From Pseudorhodobacter antarcticus (GTDB lineage Bacteria > Pseudomonadota > Alphaproteobacteria > Rhodobacterales > Rhodobacteraceae): a stretch of 9,046 bases of DNA. The notes under the pieces were generated by a model. That model was given only the letters and a program-made list of their open reading frames with translations. It was not told where the DNA came from and made no database searches. This document shows positions 5,973-9,046 of this stretch, one piece after another (the first letter of the stretch is position 1; every line of letters begins with the position of its first letter). The stretch covers positions 1 through 9,046 of the forward strand of contig CAMDHB010000121.1 of NCBI GenBank assembly GCA_945897655.1, in the 5' to 3' direction. The position numbers were made by a program, and so were the translations under genes.

Positions 5973-6183
5973 CTAATAGCCCAAGGCCAACCCGTCCTTG
6001 CGCGGATCTGACCCGCCGGTCAGCGTGCCTTTTTTACATCAATCCAGATTGCCTGCCCGCCACCCAGCGGTTCTGGTGCCTCACAAACCTGATGTCCAAG
6101 ACCGCAAAGGCCGTCTACGGTCGCCTGCGGCACACCGCGTTCCGCCTCGACCGCGCCATCCCGCCAGAACACCCTTGGGCTGT
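5973..6183 (-). pseudogene. C-terminal fragment of a gamma-glutamyltransferase-like gene, frameshifted
   Basis: On the minus strand the segment reads SPRVFWRDG, then ERGVP, GLGHQV, and EPLGGGQAIWID, followed after a frame change by GTLTGGSDPRKDGLALGY and TAG at 5973-5975. This order is characteristic of the small-subunit end of gamma-glutamyltransferase-family Ntn hydrolases. The frame changes in a run of six A (T6 on the plus strand, 6030-6035); seven A would restore IDVKKGTL with the expected spacing. Only about 70 of the usual 520-580 codons remain, because the end of a Tn5053-like transposon begins at 6184. The catalytic Thr region is absent. It lies 12 bp upstream of the isochorismatase gene, presumably once its operon partner. 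Confidence 0.75.
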
Positions 6184-6190
6184 TGTCGCG

Positions 6191-6208
6191 TTGCCCTTAA
6201 ATTCGGCA
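6191..6208 (+). repeat. Transposon end repeat 1
   Basis: TTGCCCTTAAATTCGGCA matches 6232-6249 at 15 of 18 positions in direct orientation. It begins 7 bp inside the TGTC end, as expected for the first TniA binding site. Confidence 0.6.
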
Positions 6209-6231
6209 CACGGCGCGTTGGGCAGCGTTTA

Positions 6232-6249
6232 TTGCCCTTAAACGTGGCA
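6232..6249 (+). repeat. Transposon end repeat 2
   Basis: TTGCCCTTAAACGTGGCA, a direct repeat of 6191-6208 with an offset of 41 bp. Repeated sites near the ends are a feature of Tn5053/Tn7/Mu-type transposons. Confidence 0.6.
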
Positions 6250-6250
6250 T

Positions 6251-6395
6251 TTAGGTGCCAGCTGGTGGGAGTCTTTCCCTGTTTCGCAGTATGATCTGGT
6301 CAACTGCTGCAAGAAGCCGGGGCTCCTTTTCAAACGCACGAAGCAAGGCAACTCTTGCGTACCCATCGAGGCCAGTGCTGAACATAGCCGCCTTC
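6251..6395 (-). other. Unassigned stretch inside the transposon remnant
   Basis: Between the TniB fragment and the terminal repeats. The chimera's own frame stays open to 6238 but stops looking like TniB. A second minus frame reads LDGYARVALLRAFEKEP, then LLAAVDQIILRNRERL, and ends with TAA at 6251-6253; its composition looks protein-like and it may be the tail of another transposon gene. I do not recognise either product. Confidence 0.3.
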
Positions 6396-6544
6396 CCGCG
6401 AGGAGGTTGTGGACTTCGTCAATCATGATCATCCGAAGCCCGAGGTCGCGAAGAAGGCCAACAACGCGGACCTCAAGCGAAGCGACACTCTGGGCCCGCA
6501 AGCTTAGCGCCGATGACAGGGCGCCGACGGCAGCGAGGATGGCC
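6390..6544 (-). pseudogene. tniB: Internal TniB (AAA ATPase) fragment fused in frame to TniA
   Basis: The minus-strand frame shows AAVGA, then VASLEVRVVGLLRDLGLRM followed by IMIDEVHNLLAG, the Walker B region of TniB, the ATP-dependent target-selection partner of TniA. The Walker A part and C-terminus are missing. The frame is continuous with the TniA tail upstream, with the join near 6540 around LWEYREA/AILAAVGA. Symbol given by family resemblance only. Confidence 0.6.
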
Positions 6545-7011
6545 TCGCGGTATTCCCAGAGCGACACCGGCGGAATTTCCAGGTTGCGGTACCGGGCCTC
6601 GACACATCTGCCGCCATCCAGTTCGACCCAGACGGCCGAGAGGTCGCGGGGATCGTAGCGGACGACCACCTTTCCGTCCCGGCGACCAACATAACCCGCG
6701 AGGGCGTCGGACCAGTAGCGCAAGTCGAACGGATGGATGCCGTCACGACGCACCTGCCGCTGCTCACTTGGCAGGAAACTCACCCGAAACGCCTCCATGT
6801 CGAAGGGGATGTCGCCGGACATTTCCCCGGCGAGCTCTTCCCACTTGGCGACGGGTGAGCAGCCAAGGCTCGAATGAATGCTGTTGTTGTAGCGACAGAT
6901 TTCCAAGGCAAACTACTGAAGAAACTCAGCGCGCCAGTGCACAGATCGTTCAAATTGCTCGGCAGTCACGCGGGCCTGTTCATTGACAATGCAGGTCACG
7001 CCGGGGCGACA
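6545..7011 (-). pseudogene. tniA: TniA (Mu-type DDE transposase) C-terminal fragment
   Basis: The minus frame contains FALEICRYNNSIHSSLG with SPVAKWEEL, the end of the integrase core, then the Mu-transposase C-terminal beta domain (DLRYWSDALAGYVGRRDG, VVRYDPRDLSAVWVEL, RYRNLEIPPVSLWEYREA). The same frame is open further upstream (VTAEQFERS, then VHWRAEFLQ) but is interrupted by TAG at 6913-6915, and the residues around that stop look like an insertion relative to related proteins. The catalytic Asp residues and DNA-binding N-terminus are missing. Not functional. Confidence 0.7.
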
Positions 7012-7025
7012 TTGATTGAGATTGA

Positions 7026-8381
7026 TCAGGCGACGAGTTGGCGCAACAGGTCTCGTGCTTTGCCAATATACTCGTCAATATGCTCGCTGGAATGAGCAAA
7101 GGATACTTGGGGTCCGGCGGTCGCCACAGCATCCCAAACACCGCGGTTGGCCATAAATAGCTTGCGAACTGTGATCCAATCAACGTCAATAGACCTATAC
7201 GCCTCCTTGCCGTTCTTCGGCAACGCGGGAAATAGGCAGAAACCAACGCGTGGACCGAGATGCTGGGCTAACCACGGAAGACCAAGCTCGTCAAAAATGC
7301 CTTGCAATCCCGCTGCAAAATGCCGCCCAAGCGCTTCTGTCCGCTTGTAGTTCTCAGGCGTTAGAACATTCTCCAGTGCGGCTTTGGCGGCGAACACCGC
7401 CAGGGTGTTGGCGTAGGTTGTGCCGCCAGCGGCGATACCAGGATGCCCGAGGTCAATCTGCGTGTGGGCATCGACGAATTCGTTGATGGCCCCGCTCATT
7501 CCATACAGGGCAAAGGGAATACCGGTACCCAGCCCCTTGCCAAGCACCATGAAATCGCATGGCAGGTTCCAAGCCGCCTTCAGGCCGCCATAGGCGAACG
7601 AGAAATCGTGCGCTTCATCGAGGCACAGAAGGCTGCCATACTGATGGGCCAGTTTGTAAAGCGCCTCGATGTAGCCGGGCTCGGGCTTGACCAAAGTGCA
7701 GTTGCTCATGGCCGGCTCTGTCAGGACGAGTGCAATCTCACCCTTTTTCAGCACAGCCTCTGCTGCCGTCAGATCGTTGAACGGGATGATCTCGATGCCT
7801 TTCTCGACGCCTTTGGGCAGGCCCAGCACATAAGGCCTCACGCCGCTCTTTGAATTCTCCATCATCGTGTCATCGAGGTGGCCGTGGTAGTGTCCCTCGA
7901 AGACCATGACCTTGCTTCGCTTTGTAATCGTGCGGGCGATGCGGATGACTTCGGTGTTAGCGCCAGTGGCCGTCATCGTGAATTGCCAGTAGGGAACGCC
8001 TGTTCGGTGCGCAAGCTCTTCGGCAACGTCGATCGCTTCTTTCACCGGAAGCAGGAAATGCGGCCCCACTTCCATTGCCTTGCGCATCGCTTCACGCACA
8101 TGTGGGTTGTCGAACCCCATGGTAACGGCAAGATCGACCACGTTGAAGTCGAGATAGCGGTTATGGTCCGCGTCAAAAAATTCGGGACCTTTGCCACGCT
8201 CAACGTAGATAGTCGGATGAAAGTTCAGGCCGTACATCCATGACATAGGCACGCCTTTGGGCATTGAACGTGCGCCGCGCTCAAGAAGCGCAGCTGACTT
8301 CTGTGTGCGCTGCTTGAATGCAGCCAATTCGACGTTGGCCATGGACTGCAACTTGGTGCGGTTGAAAGAAAACTGGGACAA
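7026..8381 (-). CDS. Glutamate-1-semialdehyde aminotransferase-like class III PLP enzyme
   Basis: A 451-residue fold-type I PLP protein of the GSA aminomutase/class III branch, about 20 residues longer than HemL. Visible motifs are the phosphate-binding segment MTATGANTEVIRIAR (136-150), EGHYHGHLDD (162-171), LVLTEPAMSN (218-227), D255 in LLCLDEAHDF, the Schiff-base lysine K282 in VLGKGLGTGIPFALYG, and GGTTYANTLAV (319-329). HemL proteins read differently at the lysine block and at the GGTxxxNP motif, so this is unlikely to be the haem enzyme and is more probably a catabolic or specialised aminotransferase (compare stereo-inverting D-phenylglycine-type members). The start is TTG at 8381, fixed by a perfect AAAGGAGG 7 nt upstream. 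Base use looks less GC-rich than in both neighbouring gene blocks, hinting at a separate origin. It stands alone behind a terminator; the substrate is unknown. Confidence 0.85.
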   Translation of the reverse strand: MSQFSFNRTKLQSMANVELAAFKQRTQKSAALLERGARSMPKGVPMSWMYGLNFHPTIYVERGKGPEFFDADHNRYLDFNVVDLAVTMGFDNPHVREAMRKAMEVGPHFLLPVKEAIDVAEELAHRTGVPYWQFTMTATGANTEVIRIARTITKRSKVMVFEGHYHGHLDDTMMENSKSGVRPYVLGLPKGVEKGIEIIPFNDLTAAEAVLKKGEIALVLTEPAMSNCTLVKPEPGYIEALYKLAHQYGSLLCLDEAHDFSFAYGGLKAAWNLPCDFMVLGKGLGTGIPFALYGMSGAINEFVDAHTQIDLGHPGIAAGGTTYANTLAVFAAKAALENVLTPENYKRTEALGRHFAAGLQGIFDELGLPWLAQHLGPRVGFCLFPALPKNGKEAYRSIDVDWITVRKLFMANRGVWDAVATAGPQVSFAHSSEHIDEYIGKARDLLRQLVA

Positions 8382-8552
8382 TTCCGATCCTCCTTTGGTG
8401 TTGGCATTTGCTATGCTGGTTTGCCTTTGGGCCGCTGACGTCGCTTCGTCTGATTACTTGAGAAGCGCATCCAGTTTCGGCATCGCTGCCGTTCAAGTGC
8501 TCCCTCCCAGGGAACCCCCTTAGCTCACGCAGCAAGGCGCGCTGAAGAGTAA
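8382..8552 (-). promoter_or_regulatory. Leader/promoter region of the GSA-like aminotransferase
   Basis: About 170 bp between the aldehyde dehydrogenase terminator and the aminotransferase start. It carries the AAAGGAGG ribosome site (complement of 8389-8396), which makes the TTG start at 8381 credible. A short CGGCA-GCGA-TGCCG inverted repeat is present mid-region. I see no confident -35/-10 pair, riboswitch or small gene. Confidence 0.5.
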
Positions 8553-8583
8553 AACAGCCCCCGGGGAAACCCCGGGGGCTGTT
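8553..8583 (-). terminator. Rho-independent terminator of the aldehyde dehydrogenase gene
   Basis: A 14-bp perfect stem (AACAGCCCCCGGGG / CCCCGGGGGCTGTT) with a 3-nt loop, starting 5 nt after the aldehyde dehydrogenase stop. On the minus strand the 3' arm runs into TTTTAC, a short U-tract, so it terminates leftward transcription and insulates the next gene. Confidence 0.88.
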
Positions 8584-8588
8584 CTGCG

Positions 8589-9046
8589 TCAGTTCAGGTC
8601 GATCCAGACCGATTTGGTCTGGGTGTATTGCGACAGCGCCTCGACACAGGTGTCGCGCCCGTTGCCGGACTGTTTGTAGCCGCCCCAGATCGAGGTCATG
8701 TCGCCCACGTCAAAGGTATTAACCCAGACAAAGCCCGATTCCAGATCGCGGCCAAAGCGGTGCGCGATCTTCAGGTCATTGGTCCAAACCGCCGCCGCCA
8801 GCCCGTAAAGGCTGTCATTGGCGATCGCCAGCGCCTCGTCTTCGGTGTCGAACGGGATCACCGTGCCGACCGGGCCAAAGATTTCTTCCTGCGCGATCCG
8901 CATAGTGCTGGTCACATCGGTGAACAGCGTCGGTTCGACATAGGCACCGCTGTTCATCCCGCGACCGCCGCCGAGTGCCAGCGTGGCACCTTCCTGCTTG
9001 CCGATCTCGATATAGCCCAGAACCCGGTCCTGCTGTTCGGTGGTGA
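8589..9046 (-). CDS. Aldehyde dehydrogenase, PuuC-like, C-terminal part (runs off the window)
   Basis: About 151 C-terminal residues of an NAD(P)-dependent aldehyde dehydrogenase; the frame is open to the window edge, so the apparent internal ATG at 8957 is not a start. Visible blocks are EEIFGPVGTVIPFDTEDEA, LYGLAAAVWTND, SGFVWVNTFD and WGGYKQSGNGRDTCVEAL with YTQTKSVWIDLN at the end. The GGYKQSGNGRD...AL...K..WI tail closely resembles gamma-glutamyl-gamma-aminobutyraldehyde dehydrogenase (PuuC) and related amine-catabolism enzymes. The NAD-binding half and the catalytic Cys lie outside the window, so integrity cannot be judged. The gene ends at a strong terminator. A role in oxidising an amino-aldehyde made by an amine oxidase or transaminase is plausible but inferred. 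Confidence 0.9.
   Translation of the reverse strand, partial: TTEQQDRVLGYIEIGKQEGATLALGGGRGMNSGAYVEPTLFTDVTSTMRIAQEEIFGPVGTVIPFDTEDEALAIANDSLYGLAAAVWTNDLKIAHRFGRDLESGFVWVNTFDVGDMTSIWGGYKQSGNGRDTCVEALSQYTQTKSVWIDLN

Larger units (their letters stand above)
6184..7025. mobile_element. Remnant of a Tn5053/Tn402-like (TniA/TniB) transposon
   Basis: The left boundary is marked by TGTCGCG at 6184, the 5'-TGTC start usual for TniA-type transposons, exactly where GGT-like homology stops. Just inside are two 18-bp repeats that look like transposase binding sites, then pieces of TniA and TniB on the minus strand. No matching right end, resolvase, TniQ or cargo gene is recognisable, and the debris stops at the end of the aminotransferase gene (7026). 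The right boundary is approximate: coding similarity runs to about 7011. The element is heavily deleted and cannot move by itself. Confidence 0.65.

Noticed and set aside
6504..6986. Plus- and minus-strand open frames of 87-157 codons over the tniA remnant
   Set aside because: Arginine- and proline-rich shadow frames of the TniA fragment with no coherent domain.
7006..7011. GCGACA, which could pair with TGTCGC at 6184 as the right end of a small transposon derivative
   Set aside because: Only 6 bp match, the TTGCCCTTAAA repeats are absent beside it, the 5-bp flanks (GCTGT and TTGAT) do not match, and TniA-like coding runs up to it.
1..9046. CRISPR arrays, tRNA or rRNA genes, riboswitches, replication origins
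   Set aside because: No regularly spaced repeats, cloverleaf structures or conserved RNA motifs were seen on either strand.

Overview
The window reads as a GC-rich alphaproteobacterium, most likely a Rhodobacteraceae/Paracoccus-type organism. This rests on high-GC codon use, the family make-up of the catabolic genes and the types of insertion sequence; no rRNA, tRNA or taxonomic marker gene is present. It is an accessory, rearranged region: catabolic gene fragments joined by mobile-element debris.

Layout. Positions 1-264 hold a frameshifted remnant of an IS3-family transposase. Positions 265-1317 hold a complete-looking IS5/IS903-type element (18-bp perfect terminal inverted repeats, DDE transposase) whose transposase appears frameshifted near its N-terminus. 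The right end of this element abuts the first 18 codons of a short-chain dehydrogenase gene (minus strand); the rest of that gene is gone and there is no target duplication. Next comes a GntR/FCD regulator (minus), and divergent from it a tightly packed plus-strand operon of three genes: a 3-hydroxyacyl-CoA/carnitine-dehydrogenase-like NAD oxidoreductase, an Asp/Glu-racemase-superfamily protein and a class III omega-transaminase (2313-5360). An isochorismatase-family hydrolase converges on it (minus, 5376-5960). Just upstream of the hydrolase is the last ~70 codons of a gamma-glutamyltransferase-like gene, cut by the end of a Tn5053/Tn402-like (TniA/TniB) transposon at 6184.

The transposon remnant (6184 to about 7011-7025) carries two 18-bp terminal repeats and an in-frame chimera of the TniA C-terminus with the TniB Walker B region. 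To its right lie a divergent GSA-aminotransferase-like gene (7026-8381, minus, TTG start behind a perfect Shine-Dalgarno; apparently lower GC than its neighbours), a strong intrinsic terminator (8553-8583) and the C-terminal part of a PuuC-like aldehyde dehydrogenase running off the window (8589-9046, minus).

How the genes may work together. An identical 18-bp sequence lies in the SDR promoter (between its -35 and -10) and upstream of the dehydrogenase operon, in mirrored orientation on either side of the GntR gene. It is the best candidate operator and ties the SDR, the regulator and the three-gene operon into one regulon. With the isochorismatase and GGT-like hydrolases this suggests a pathway that hydrolyses an amide, transaminates the amine and oxidises a hydroxyl group. 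The substrate cannot be named from sequence. Loss of the SDR body and most of the GGT gene suggests that the pathway is decaying or its missing parts lie elsewhere.
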